A DNA stretch of 34,154 bases from UMGS172 sp045636945 (GTDB lineage: Bacteria > Bacillota > Clostridia > Oscillospirales > Acutalibacteraceae). How positions within the stretch are numbered: the stretch's first letter is position 1; the number at the start of each line of letters is the position of its first letter. Shown here one piece after another: positions 15,530 to 22,930 of this stretch. Where the stretch lies: contig JAZTYO010000001.1 in NCBI GenBank assembly GCA_045636945.1, positions 1 to 34,154 of the forward strand, written 5' to 3'. The notes under the pieces were generated by a model. The model searched no databases. It was not told the DNA's origin and saw nothing but the letters and a program-made list of their open reading frames with translations. The translations under genes and the position numbers were made by a program.

Positions 15530-15655
15530 GACTCTATCCTTTTGCCTGAGAGATTCGGCAGTGTTACCGCCTTGCACCTTCGGCACCCATCAAAATGGGA
15601 TTCTCCAGAGTCCCCTTGACTTATCGGTCGGCAACCGCCTTCCAAAAGCTTCATC
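15530..15655 (-). ncRNA. Glycine riboswitch (single aptamer)
   Basis: On the minus strand the aptamer runs from GGACTCTGGAGAATCCC (near 15597-15613), through GGTGCCGAAGGTGCAAGGCGG (given in parts: GGTGCCGAAGG at ~15579-15589), to ATCTCTCAGGCAAAAGGATAGAG (parts: CTCTCAGGC, AAAAGGATAGAG, ending ~15532). These are the conserved elements of glycine aptamers. Only one full aptamer is visible. The sequence 5' of it (15616-15655) forms a small hairpin (CGGT-TGCCG-ACCG) that could be the 'ghost' partner of a singlet riboswitch. For transporters the switch is usually off with glycine; the terminator present here would fit, but the direction is inferred. Confidence 0.9.
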
Positions 15656-15671
15656 GGGAATTGTTAGGGTG

Positions 15672-15700
15672 ATTTTAACACATTATTCTGCTAAAGTCAA
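15672..15700 (-). promoter_or_regulatory. Promoter of the glycine riboswitch/agcS transcript
   Basis: On the minus strand TTGACT (15695-15700) and TAAAAT (15672-15677) are spaced by 17 bp. Confidence 0.75.
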
Positions 15701-15768
15701 CATATATTTTCATATTTCGAGGAATTTGTTAAAATTTTATTTTTTTATGCAGGTAAAGATGATTTGCA

Positions 15769-15796
15769 TTGACAAATTTTGTTTCCGTGATAAAAT
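15769..15796 (+). promoter_or_regulatory. Promoter of pnuC
   Basis: TTGACA (15769-15774) and TAAAAT (15791-15796) have a 16-bp spacer, about 35 bases before the pnuC ATG. Confidence 0.7.
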
Positions 15797-15831
15797 ATAA
15801 AAGCAAATTTCAGACGTTTTGAGGGGCTTTT

Positions 15832-16518
15832 ATGACTGTTCGCAATCCGTTTTCAGAACTGAATAGGTTTGAATGGCTGTTGTATATACTGTCGGCCGTT
15901 GCCGTCGTTACAACGGGGGTCTTCGGCGGGGGAAACGGGTGGCTCTCGACCGTTGCCTCGTTTATCGGTGTAACGGCATTGATTTTCGTGGCCAAGGGCG
16001 ACGTGTTCGGGCAGGTACTGACCCTTATTTTTGCGGTGTTTTACGGCATTATTTCCTACTCGTTCGACTACTACGGCGAGATGATAACCTATATGTGTAT
16101 GACGGCACCCATTGCCTTGGCTTCGGTTATATCGTGGTTAAGATATCCTTACAAGAATACAAACTCGGTAGAGGTTGCGGCAATGAGCCGTAAAAACACC
16201 GTTGTGATGTGTGTGTTGACCGTTGCCGTTACGGTGGTTTTTTACTTCATATTGGGTGCGTTCGGTAATGCAAACCTTTTGGTCAGCACCTTTTCGGTAA
16301 CGACAAGCTTTATGGCCTCGTATCTGATGTTTTTCCGAAATCCTTACTATGCTGTGGCCTACGCTGCTAACGATGTTGTGCTGATAATTCTTTGGATAAT
16401 GGCAAGTATGACTGATTTGCGGTATCTGTCTATGGTGGTATGCTTTTTGGCGTTTTTGGCTAACGATATATACGGGTTTTATAATTGGAAACAGATGCAA
16501 AAATTCCAAAAGCAGTAA
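15832..16518 (+). CDS. pnuC: Nicotinamide riboside/nicotinamide mononucleotide-type transporter PnuC
   Basis: The protein has 228 residues and seven or so membrane helices. PnuC features are seen: FEWLLYILSAVAVVTTGVFGGGN near residue 13, GQVLTLIFAVFYGIISYSFDYYGEMITYM (~60-88), WLRYPYKN, and the C-terminal AYAANDVVLIILW and FLAFLANDIYGFYNWKQM. It takes up nicotinamide riboside or a related vitamin B3 form by facilitated diffusion driven by intracellular phosphorylation (family knowledge). It has GAGGGG before the ATG, its own promoter and a terminator behind it, so it stands alone. Confidence 0.93.
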   Translation: MTVRNPFSELNRFEWLLYILSAVAVVTTGVFGGGNGWLSTVASFIGVTALIFVAKGDVFGQVLTLIFAVFYGIISYSFDYYGEMITYMCMTAPIALASVISWLRYPYKNTNSVEVAAMSRKNTVVMCVLTVAVTVVFYFILGAFGNANLLVSTFSVTTSFMASYLMFFRNPYYAVAYAANDVVLIILWIMASMTDLRYLSMVVCFLAFLANDIYGFYNWKQMQKFQKQ

Positions 16519-16558
16519 ATTCAAACAAAAATTGAAGCAAAAATATAGGCAACAGAAA

Positions 16559-16595
16559 ACTCCGAAGTGTTTAAACACCTCGGAGTCTTTTTTAA
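16559..16595. terminator. Terminator shared by convergent pnuC and cysK
   Basis: Stem ACTCCGA-A-GTGT (from 16559) pairs with ACAC-C-TCGGAGT (to 16586), one mismatch, tip TTAA, followed by CTTTTTT on plus. It lies between the two stop codons. Confidence 0.8.
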
Positions 16596-17518
16596 TCAAA
16601 CATAGGGGTTGAGAGGTAGCGTTCTCCCGAGTCGGGGAGAAGAGCAACTATTGTTTTGCCCTTGTTCTCGGGGCGAAGAGCCAGCTCTTTTGCGGCAAAC
16701 AAAACCGCACCCGACGAGATTCCGACTAAAACGCCCTCCATACGGGCAAGTGCCTTGCCTTGAGCATAAGAATCCTCGGTCTTGACGGGAATTATCTCAT
16801 CTATAACGTCACGGTCAAGGTTTTCGGGCACGAAGTTAGCACCGATGCCTTGAATTCCGTGAGGACCTGCTGTGCCCTTAGACAAAAGCGGTGAATCAAA
16901 CGGCTCAACCGCCACTATCTTAATGTTTTTATTCTGTTGTTTCAGATATTTACCGACACCCGATATTGTACCACCCGTACCGACACCTGCAACAAAGATG
17001 TCGACCTTACCGTCAGTATCCTTCCAAATCTCGGGACCTGTGGTTTCATAGTGCACCTGGGGATTTACGGGATTATAGAATTGACCTGCAATTATGGCAT
17101 TCGGTATTTCTTTAGCCAACTGCTCTGCCTTTTCGACGGCACCCGTCATACCTTTTGCACCTTCAGTCAGTACAATCTTGGCACCGTAGGCCTTCAAAAG
17201 GTTGCGACGTTCAATGCTCATCGTATCGGGCATAGTCAGTATAACACGGTAGCCTCTTGCAGCGGCAACCGAGGCAAGACCTATTCCTGTATTTCCGCTG
17301 GTTGGCTCAATTACGGTTGAGCCTTCAACCAAAAGACCTTTTTCTTCGGCATCGAGTATCATTTTGAGTCCGACTCGGTCCTTGGCACTACCCGCAGGGT
17401 TAAAGCATTCCAACTTGGCAAGTACGGTTGCCTTAAGGTTGTTCGATTTATTGTAATTTACAAGATCGAGCAACGGTGTGTTGCCCACAAGCTCGGTTAT
17501 CTGTCTGTAGATTTTCAT
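16592..17518 (-). CDS. cysK: Cysteine synthase (O-acetylserine thiol-lyase)
   Basis: The protein has 308 residues, typical for CysK. PLP lysine K46 sits in FNPAGSAKDR. The substrate loop PTSGNTG is at 72-78, and the phosphate-binding GTGGTISG loop near 177. It makes cysteine from O-acetylserine and sulfide. The ATG at 17518 follows GGAGT by 6 bases and starts only 16 bases after the stop of the ECF transporter gene. It therefore appears to be the third gene of the cobalamin-riboswitch operon, unless a promoter lies inside the upstream gene. Confidence 0.95.
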   Translation of the reverse strand: MKIYRQITELVGNTPLLDLVNYNKSNNLKATVLAKLECFNPAGSAKDRVGLKMILDAEEKGLLVEGSTVIEPTSGNTGIGLASVAAARGYRVILTMPDTMSIERRNLLKAYGAKIVLTEGAKGMTGAVEKAEQLAKEIPNAIIAGQFYNPVNPQVHYETTGPEIWKDTDGKVDIFVAGVGTGGTISGVGKYLKQQNKNIKIVAVEPFDSPLLSKGTAGPHGIQGIGANFVPENLDRDVIDEIIPVKTEDSYAQGKALARMEGVLVGISSGAVLFAAKELALRPENKGKTIVALLPDSGERYLSTPMFD

Positions 17519-17534
17519 TTCGTTACTCCAAATT

Positions 17535-18086
17535 TCAGTTTTCGTTGTGTTTCTTTTCGGTTATAGGTATCGATTTGTGCAAGGATGTAAGTGCCTTAAC
17601 CAAGGGCAGTACAAGTATTCCCGCTATAACGTTACCTATGCAGTGAATAAAGTCAAACGGCAAGCCAGATATAACCCATGGCCAAAACAGTTTCCAATTT
17701 CCGCCGAAAAACAATAACACCTGACTTGGCGCATAGAGCAGTCCGAAACTGATTCCGTGCAGACCGCAGACCGCCATATATACAATCAAAGCTATTTCGG
17801 GACGCATCTTTTTTGGCAAAAGCATGGCAATCGCCCATAAAACCGTCCATATATATAAGTATGGAATCCACCAAGCTCCAAAGCCACCGAAAATTCCGAT
17901 TAAAAACACATAAACGTACAGTGGGAACAGGGCTTTCCAACGGTAGACCACCGCAAACGTGACTGTAAACATTGCTATAAGGTGTATATTAGGCAAAGCC
18001 TCCATAGCAATGTCGGATAAAAACATCAACGTACCGAACGAAGCGAATAACGCTATCTGAAACAGTAAACGTCCTGTTTTACTCAT
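17535..18086 (-). CDS. ECF transporter S component, probably for cobalamin or a precursor
   Basis: The protein has 183 residues, six hydrophobic helices and the compact layout of ECF substrate-binding (S) components. Examples are RLLFQIALFASFGTLMFLSDIAMEALPNIHLIAMFTVTFAVVYR (in segments within residues 6-49) and a final IGNVIAGILVLPLVKAL. It would bind a vitamin in the membrane and use a shared EcfAAT energy module encoded elsewhere. The substrate is inferred from the cobalamin riboswitch upstream and the DUF4430 lipoprotein gene that overlaps its start by 8 bases (ATGAGTAA). Confidence 0.85.
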   Translation of the reverse strand: MSKTGRLLFQIALFASFGTLMFLSDIAMEALPNIHLIAMFTVTFAVVYRWKALFPLYVYVFLIGIFGGFGAWWIPYLYIWTVLWAIAMLLPKKMRPEIALIVYMAVCGLHGISFGLLYAPSQVLLFFGGNWKLFWPWVISGLPFDFIHCIGNVIAGILVLPLVKALTSLHKSIPITEKKHNEN

Positions 18087-18567
18087 CTTTCGTGTATTTA
18101 AGCCAATATTCTGCGTTGGCGGTTACATCGGTCTTGTCAACACCCGTCATAGCGTATTCATTGTCGATGTAAAAAGCCCAGTATGATTTATCATTATCGT
18201 AATTGGCCTCATAGCCGTTTACCTTTTTGATGTATAGCCCGTAGGGACCCTCTTCGCCCTCAATGAGTCCAAATTCGGTTAGGGCTTCACCGACCGTCTT
18301 TTTGTCGGTATGGATGCGGTAAAGGTGGTCGTAGCCCTCGTGGTCGGTCATACGGAAGATGAAAGGCACCTTACCGTTGCCAAGGTCCTGAGCAGCAGGA
18401 CCGTAGGTGTCAGTGGCTTCAATAGGTTTCTCTTCAACCGACGAGAGATTGGATGACGAAACGGTATCATTGCCGTCATCGCAGGATGTAAGTAAAAGTC
18501 CTATAGCCGCAATGAGAACGATACAAACAACAACTGATAAAAATCTTACAAATCTTGAGTTTTTCAT
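18079..18567 (-). CDS. DUF4430 lipoprotein, likely cobalamin-binding partner of the ECF S component
   Basis: The protein has 162 residues. A lipoprotein signal ends LLLTSC (cysteine near residue 29), followed by a Ser/Asp-rich linker. Residues ~85-160 carry the DUF4430 pattern KTVGEALTEFGLI...GPYGLYIKKVNGYEANYDNDKSYWAFYIDNEYAMTGVDKTDV, the fold also found at the C-terminus of transcobalamin/intrinsic factor. It should sit on the outer face of the membrane and pass B12 or a corrinoid to the S component (inference from family and riboswitch). AGGAG is upstream of the ATG, and it is the first gene after the riboswitch. Confidence 0.9.
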   Translation of the reverse strand: MKNSRFVRFLSVVVCIVLIAAIGLLLTSCDDGNDTVSSSNLSSVEEKPIEATDTYGPAAQDLGNGKVPFIFRMTDHEGYDHLYRIHTDKKTVGEALTEFGLIEGEEGPYGLYIKKVNGYEANYDNDKSYWAFYIDNEYAMTGVDKTDVTANAEYWLKYTKDE

Positions 18568-18642
18568 TTTGTTTGCTCCTTAAATAATATTCCAAAACGT
18601 CTTCGGCGCTCGCAAAGAGGCTTTAAGCCTTGTTTTGTTTTT

Positions 18643-18803
18643 GAACCAGGTCTTCCGACTTCTGCAGAACCTACGTCAACCTTCTCAAAGCAATCGCTTC
18701 AATGGTCGTTCCCCTTTTTGCGGCAAAGGGTAGATGCAAATTTCAAAAAGCAGTAACGGCGGCGTGCCCGTATCGGATTTCAACCGATTTCCCTTAGGTT
18801 CAA
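18643..18803 (-). ncRNA. Cobalamin riboswitch
   Basis: On the minus strand the outer stem is GAACC (18797-18801) with GGTTC (18643-18647). Inside it come TAAGGGAAATCGG, TTGAAATCCGATACGGGCACG (given in two parts: TTGAAATCC, GATACGGGCACG), the B12-box-like GCCGCCGTTACTG, a long P6-type arm around 18700-18740, and the 3' end GTCGGAAGACCTGG. These are conserved cobalamin-aptamer elements. No clear T-run terminator lies between it and the first gene (18568-18642), so control may act on translation; a 5-bp AGGCT/AGCCT hairpin is at ~18618-18632. Confidence 0.9.
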
Positions 18804-18808
18804 TCATT

Positions 18809-18837
18809 ATTTTACCACCATTCTATGAACAAATCAA
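18809..18837 (-). promoter_or_regulatory. Promoter of the cobalamin-riboswitch operon
   Basis: On the minus strand TTGATT (18832-18837) and TAAAAT (18809-18814) are spaced by 17 bp, ending just before the aptamer. Confidence 0.7.
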
Positions 18838-18942
18838 TACACAAAACGACAAAATAAACCCACAAGCGGTCACCGCCAAAAATGTTGTCAGTAAAATGCA
18901 TTTTTAGTGTGTTGAATTACTAAAATTTGTGCCAAATTTTTC

Positions 18943-18971
18943 TTGTAAACAAGCAAGTAACGTGGTATACT
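18943..18971 (+). promoter_or_regulatory. Promoter of metG-tatD-galM
   Basis: TTGTAA (18943-18948) and TATACT (18966-18971) have a 17-bp spacer. The predicted 5' UTR is about 70 bases. Confidence 0.7.
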
Positions 18972-18986
18972 TAATATGTATATTTA

Positions 18987-19031
18987 TGCGCTTTCATTAG
19001 GTGCATAAAAATTTAGGCACTTCATTAGTGC
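18987..19031 (+). promoter_or_regulatory. Two small hairpins in the metG leader
   Basis: TGCGCT (18987-18992) pairs, with G-T wobbles, with GGTGCA (19000-19005) around TTCATTA. GCACT (19017-19021) pairs with AGTGC (19027-19031) around TCATT. GTGC of the first can instead pair with GCAC of the second. They end five bases before the AAGGAAGG site. A regulatory role is speculative. Confidence 0.35.
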
Positions 19032-19049
19032 AAAGGAAGGTAATCTTCA

Positions 19050-20987
19050 ATGGAAAAACAGAAATTTTACATCACAACGGCTATTGCTTATGCTTCAAAA
19101 AAGCCTCACATCGGTAACTCTTACGATATTGTTCTTGCCGATATGATTGCACGCTATAAGCGTAAAAAGGGCTTTGACGTTCGTTTCCTTACAGGCTCTG
19201 ACGAGCACGGTCAGAAGATTGAGGAAAACGCAATTTCAATGGATCTTACCCCCAAGCAGTTGGTTGACAACGTTGCAGGCGAGATAAAGTCGGTTTGGGA
19301 CTGCCTTAACGTCACCTATGACCGATTTATCCGCACCACCGATGCCGACCACGAGGATGCTGTTAAAAAGATATTCAAAAAGCTCTATGAAAAGGGCGAT
19401 ATTTATAAGAGTGAGTACGAGGGTAAATACTGCGTACCCTGTGAGTCGTTCTTCACTCCTTCACAGCTTAAAGACGGCAAATGCCCCGACTGTGGCAGAG
19501 ATTGTATCGACTCTAAGGAGGAAGCATATTTCTTAAAGCTTTCCAAGTATCAGGATAAATTGGTTGAGTACTACGAAAGCACCCCCGATTTCTTCACTCC
19601 TGCCTCGAGAAAGGCCGAAATGGTCAACAACTTCATCAAGCCCGGTCTTTCCGACCTTTGCGTATCGCGCACCTCGTTCAAATGGGGTATCCCCGTTGAT
19701 TTCGACGACAAGCACGTTATCTACGTATGGCTTGACGCATTGACCAACTATATCACGGGTGTCGGCTACAACCCCGACGGGTCATCTGACGATTATAAGA
19801 AATATTGGCCTGCCGATTTGCACGTTATTGGTAAGGACATCGTCCGTTTTCACACCATTTATTGGCCTATTATCCTTATGGCTTTGGGTGAGCCTTTGCC
19901 GAAACAGGTTTTGGGTCATCCGTGGCTTTTGTCGGGTGACGACAAGATGAGTAAATCCAAGGGCAACGTCATCTATGCCGACGATATGGTTAAGCGTTTC
20001 GGAACTGATGCTGTCCGTTACTATCTGCTTTCCGAGATGCCCTTTGCACAGGACGGTGTTATCACCTACGAGAACTTTATAAATAAGTACAATACCGACC
20101 TTGCAAATACTCTCGGCAACCTTGTAAACCGTACTATTGCTATGACTAACAAGTATTTCGGCGGTACTGTTGCAAAACCCAATGCCGATTTTGACGAGTT
20201 CGATACCGACCTTCGCAACGTTGCAATCGAAACGGTTGAAAAATATGAAAAAATGATGGATGCTTACCGCAATGCCGATGCCTGCGAGGCTATGATGAAC
20301 CTTGCACGTCGTTGCAATAAGTATATTGACGAAACAATGCCTTGGAGCCTTGCAAAGGATGAGGCACAGAAGGACCGTCTTGCCGCCGTTATGTACAACC
20401 TGCTTGAGGGCATCCGCATTTTGGCTCAGTTGATTGCTCCCATTTGCCCCGAATCGTCCGATAAAATCATTGCACAGATTAAGTGCGATTGCGATGCTTT
20501 GGAGTTTGGTGCAGTTGAAAGTTACACTGTCGGTGAGGGTCAGCCCTTGTTCGCACGTCTTGACACCGAAAAGGTTTTGGCTGAATTGGCCGCTGAAGCT
20601 GCGGCTGCAATGAAGACTGCCGAAGCCGAGGCTAAAGCAGCAGAGGGTATTGCATTCCTCGACGAAATCACCTTCGACGAGTTTATGAAGATTGACCTTC
20701 GCGCCTGCAAGATTGTAGCCTGCGAGCCTATCAAGAAGGCTAAGAAACTCTTGAAGCTTACACTCGACGACGGTAGCGGTAAGGAAAGAATTGTCGCATC
20801 GGGTATTGCTAAGTGGTACACCCCAGACGATTTGATTGGCAAGACCGTTATCTGCGTTGCAAATTTGAAGCCTGCCGTTTTGTGCGGTGTTGAGTCCTGC
20901 GGTATGATTCTTGCCGCCGATGCAGGTGAGGACGACGTTAAGGTGGTATTCCTCGACGGTGTGCCTGCAGGCGCAAAGGTAAGATAA
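19050..20987 (+). CDS. metG: Methionyl-tRNA synthetase with C-terminal tRNA-binding domain
   Basis: The protein has 645 residues. The class I signature is HIGN at 20-23 (a clostridial form of HIGH), and KMSKS is at 299-303. A zinc knuckle has C128, C131, C145 and C148. The anticodon-binding helical domain follows (~340-500), then an alanine/glutamate-rich linker, and an EMAP-II/OB tRNA-binding domain (~545-645, FMKIDLRACKIVACEPIKKAKKLLKL). It charges tRNA-Met. AAGGAAGG lies before the ATG. Its TAA shares a base with the tatD ATG (TAATG), so the two are coupled. Confidence 0.97.
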   Translation: MEKQKFYITTAIAYASKKPHIGNSYDIVLADMIARYKRKKGFDVRFLTGSDEHGQKIEENAISMDLTPKQLVDNVAGEIKSVWDCLNVTYDRFIRTTDADHEDAVKKIFKKLYEKGDIYKSEYEGKYCVPCESFFTPSQLKDGKCPDCGRDCIDSKEEAYFLKLSKYQDKLVEYYESTPDFFTPASRKAEMVNNFIKPGLSDLCVSRTSFKWGIPVDFDDKHVIYVWLDALTNYITGVGYNPDGSSDDYKKYWPADLHVIGKDIVRFHTIYWPIILMALGEPLPKQVLGHPWLLSGDDKMSKSKGNVIYADDMVKRFGTDAVRYYLLSEMPFAQDGVITYENFINKYNTDLANTLGNLVNRTIAMTNKYFGGTVAKPNADFDEFDTDLRNVAIETVEKYEKMMDAYRNADACEAMMNLARRCNKYIDETMPWSLAKDEAQKDRLAAVMYNLLEGIRILAQLIAPICPESSDKIIAQIKCDCDALEFGAVESYTVGEGQPLFARLDTEKVLAELAAEAAAAMKTAEAEAKAAEGIAFLDEITFDEFMKIDLRACKIVACEPIKKAKKLLKLTLDDGSGKERIVASGIAKWYTPDDLIGKTVICVANLKPAVLCGVESCGMILAADAGEDDVKVVFLDGVPAGAKVR

Positions 20988-21787
20988 TGGACTTACAGCA
21001 GGAATTTTTTGCGCCGCCAAAAAGTATTTTCGACACCCACGCGCATTACGATGATGAACGCTTTGACGATTGCCGTGACGAGCTGTTGAATAGTTTAAAG
21101 GACAACGGCGTAGGATATATCATCAACAATTCGACCGACCTTGAGGAGTCGGCCGAAAAGTGCCTTAAAATGTCGGCTGACCACGGTTTTTGCTATACTG
21201 CGGTCGGCATCCACCCCGAGAGTGTTGAAACCAAGGAAGCAACGGTTGACGAAGCAAGACTTCGCGAACTTGTGACCGACCCAAAGGTTGTGGCAATAGG
21301 GGAAATAGGTCTTGACTATTATTGGTCAACCGAACGAAAAGAACAGCAAAGAGAAGTTTTCCGCCGTCAGTGTATGTTTGCAAATGAACTGAATTTGCCC
21401 GTAATAGTCCACGACCGCGAGGCTCACGGAGATACGCTTGATATTCTCAGAGAGGTTAAGCCAAAGGGTAGTTTACACTGCTTTTCGGGTAGCCGTGAAA
21501 TGGCACTCGAATTGGTGAAACTTGGAATGTATATCGGTGTCGGCGGTGTTGTGACCTTCAACAATGCCCGAAAGCTGGTTGAAACGGTCGAGGCTGTACC
21601 GCTTGAAAGACTGTTGCTCGAAACTGATGCACCGTATCTTTCACCCGTGCCTTATCGCGGGAAAACCTGTCATTCGGCATACATCTACTACACAGCAAGT
21701 AGGATATCCGAAATCAAGAACATTGATGTTTCCGAGGTATTGAAGGTTACTTCGGACAATGCAAAGACTTTATTTTCTATTAAATAA
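20987..21787 (+). CDS. tatD: TatD family metal-dependent hydrolase/DNase
   Basis: The protein has 266 residues in a metal-dependent TIM-barrel. Metal ligands are seen in FDTHAHYDD (residues 15-23), GEIGLDYY, VIVHDREAH, LHCFSG and LLETDAPYLSP. Family members act as 3'-5' exonucleases or as D-aminoacyl-tRNA-linked/quality-control hydrolases; the substrate here is unknown. It is joined to metG by a one-base overlap, a common arrangement in Firmicutes. It is followed by galM after 15 bases. Confidence 0.94.
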   Translation: MDLQQEFFAPPKSIFDTHAHYDDERFDDCRDELLNSLKDNGVGYIINNSTDLEESAEKCLKMSADHGFCYTAVGIHPESVETKEATVDEARLRELVTDPKVVAIGEIGLDYYWSTERKEQQREVFRRQCMFANELNLPVIVHDREAHGDTLDILREVKPKGSLHCFSGSREMALELVKLGMYIGVGGVVTFNNARKLVETVEAVPLERLLLETDAPYLSPVPYRGKTCHSAYIYYTASRISEIKNIDVSEVLKVTSDNAKTLFSIK

Positions 21788-21802
21788 AAAGGTGGTTTGT
21801 TT

Positions 21803-22840
21803 ATGATTAAGTCAACATCATTTGGAATGACTCCAGAGGGTCGCGAGGCCAAGCTGTACAAGCTGAAAAGAGGTAAGTACACTGCCTACGTCACCGATTT
21901 CGGTGCAACCTTGGTTAAGTTCTGCGGACCCGACCGCGACGGTAACGATACCGACGTAATTTTGGGCTTTGACAGTGTTGAGCCTTACACCGGTAAGATT
22001 GGCTATATGGGTGCTACCATCGGCCGTTTCGGTAACCGTATCGAGGCAGGAAAGTTCACACTTAACGGCAAGGAATATACCTTGGCTACCAACAACGGAC
22101 CTAACCACCTCCACGGCGGAAATGTTGGTTTCAGCCACCGTATGTTTAACGTCCGTGATATCAACAATCATACCATCGAGTTCAGTCTTTTGAGCTGTGA
22201 CGGTGACGAGGGTTACCCCGGTAATCTTGATATGCAGATCACCTACTCGTTAAAGCTAGACGGTACTCTGGTGCTTGATTACTATGCAATCTGCGATCAG
22301 GATACCGTAATTAATCTTACCAACCACACCTACTTTAACCTTAACGGTGCCGAGAACCCCGGCACAATCAAGAACCACACCCTGCAGATGTCGGCTTCGG
22401 CATTCTGCGAGACCGACGACAAGTGCCTTGCCAACGGTAATATTCTTGCCGTTCGCGGAACCGCATTCGATTTCAGAACCGCCAAAAATCTCGGCGAGGT
22501 CATCGAGTCGGACTATGCACCTGCAAAATTGGTTAACGGTATCGACCACAACTTTATCCTCGATGGCAAGGGCTACCGTGAGTTTGCCCGTCTTTACAGC
22601 GACAAGACCGGTATTGAAATGGTCTGCTACACCGACCAGCCCGGTTGTCAGATCTATGCAGGCAACGTTATGAAGCCACTCACAGGCAAATACGGTGCCG
22701 AATACTGTCAGCACGGTGCGATCTGCCTCGAAACACAGGGCTATCCCAACGCAACCTCGTTTGCTCACTTCCCGTCACCCGTGCTTAAAAAGGCCGAAAT
22801 TTACCGCAGAACAACTGCTTATAAGCTCACCGTTAAATAA
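21803..22840 (+). CDS. galM: Aldose 1-epimerase (galactose mutarotase)
   Basis: The protein has 345 residues. Motifs include IGRFGNRIEAGKFTLNGKEYTLATNNGPNHLHGG (in segments; the catalytic-side histidine is in HLHGG near residue 98), LTNHTYFNLNG with the conserved histidine, GIDHNFIL and the C-terminal ICLETQGYPNA with the general-base glutamate. It interconverts alpha and beta anomers of hexoses. The start is the ATG at 21803 seven bases after AAAGGTGG; the in-frame TTG at 21797 lacks spacing. It is the last gene of metG-tatD-galM. Confidence 0.95.
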   Translation: MIKSTSFGMTPEGREAKLYKLKRGKYTAYVTDFGATLVKFCGPDRDGNDTDVILGFDSVEPYTGKIGYMGATIGRFGNRIEAGKFTLNGKEYTLATNNGPNHLHGGNVGFSHRMFNVRDINNHTIEFSLLSCDGDEGYPGNLDMQITYSLKLDGTLVLDYYAICDQDTVINLTNHTYFNLNGAENPGTIKNHTLQMSASAFCETDDKCLANGNILAVRGTAFDFRTAKNLGEVIESDYAPAKLVNGIDHNFILDGKGYREFARLYSDKTGIEMVCYTDQPGCQIYAGNVMKPLTGKYGAEYCQHGAICLETQGYPNATSFAHFPSPVLKKAEIYRRTTAYKLTVK

Positions 22841-22872
22841 GGAGTTTAACTTTCACCAAAAGCAACACAATG

Positions 22873-22915
22873 TTGACTTTTGTGTATTTCCGAAGTATAC
22901 TTTTATAAAAGTATA
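22873..22915 (+). promoter_or_regulatory. Promoter with a 20-bp perfect palindrome over its -10
   Basis: TTGACT (22873-22878) and TATACT (22896-22901), spacer 17 bp. The palindrome TATACTTTTATAAAAGTATA (22896-22915) begins with the -10 itself and covers the transcription start. This is the usual place for a repressor operator. It drives the WbsX-like gene starting at 22931. Confidence 0.75.
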
Positions 22916-22930
22916 AAGGGAGTGGACCGA

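Noticed and set aside
18568..18642. Intrinsic terminator of the cobalamin riboswitch
   Set aside because: Only a 5-bp hairpin and no proper T-run, so not called.
19782..21020. 412-aa open frame on the minus strand
   Set aside because: Antisense to metG, no recognisable protein pattern, cysteine/asparagine-rich text typical of shadow frames.
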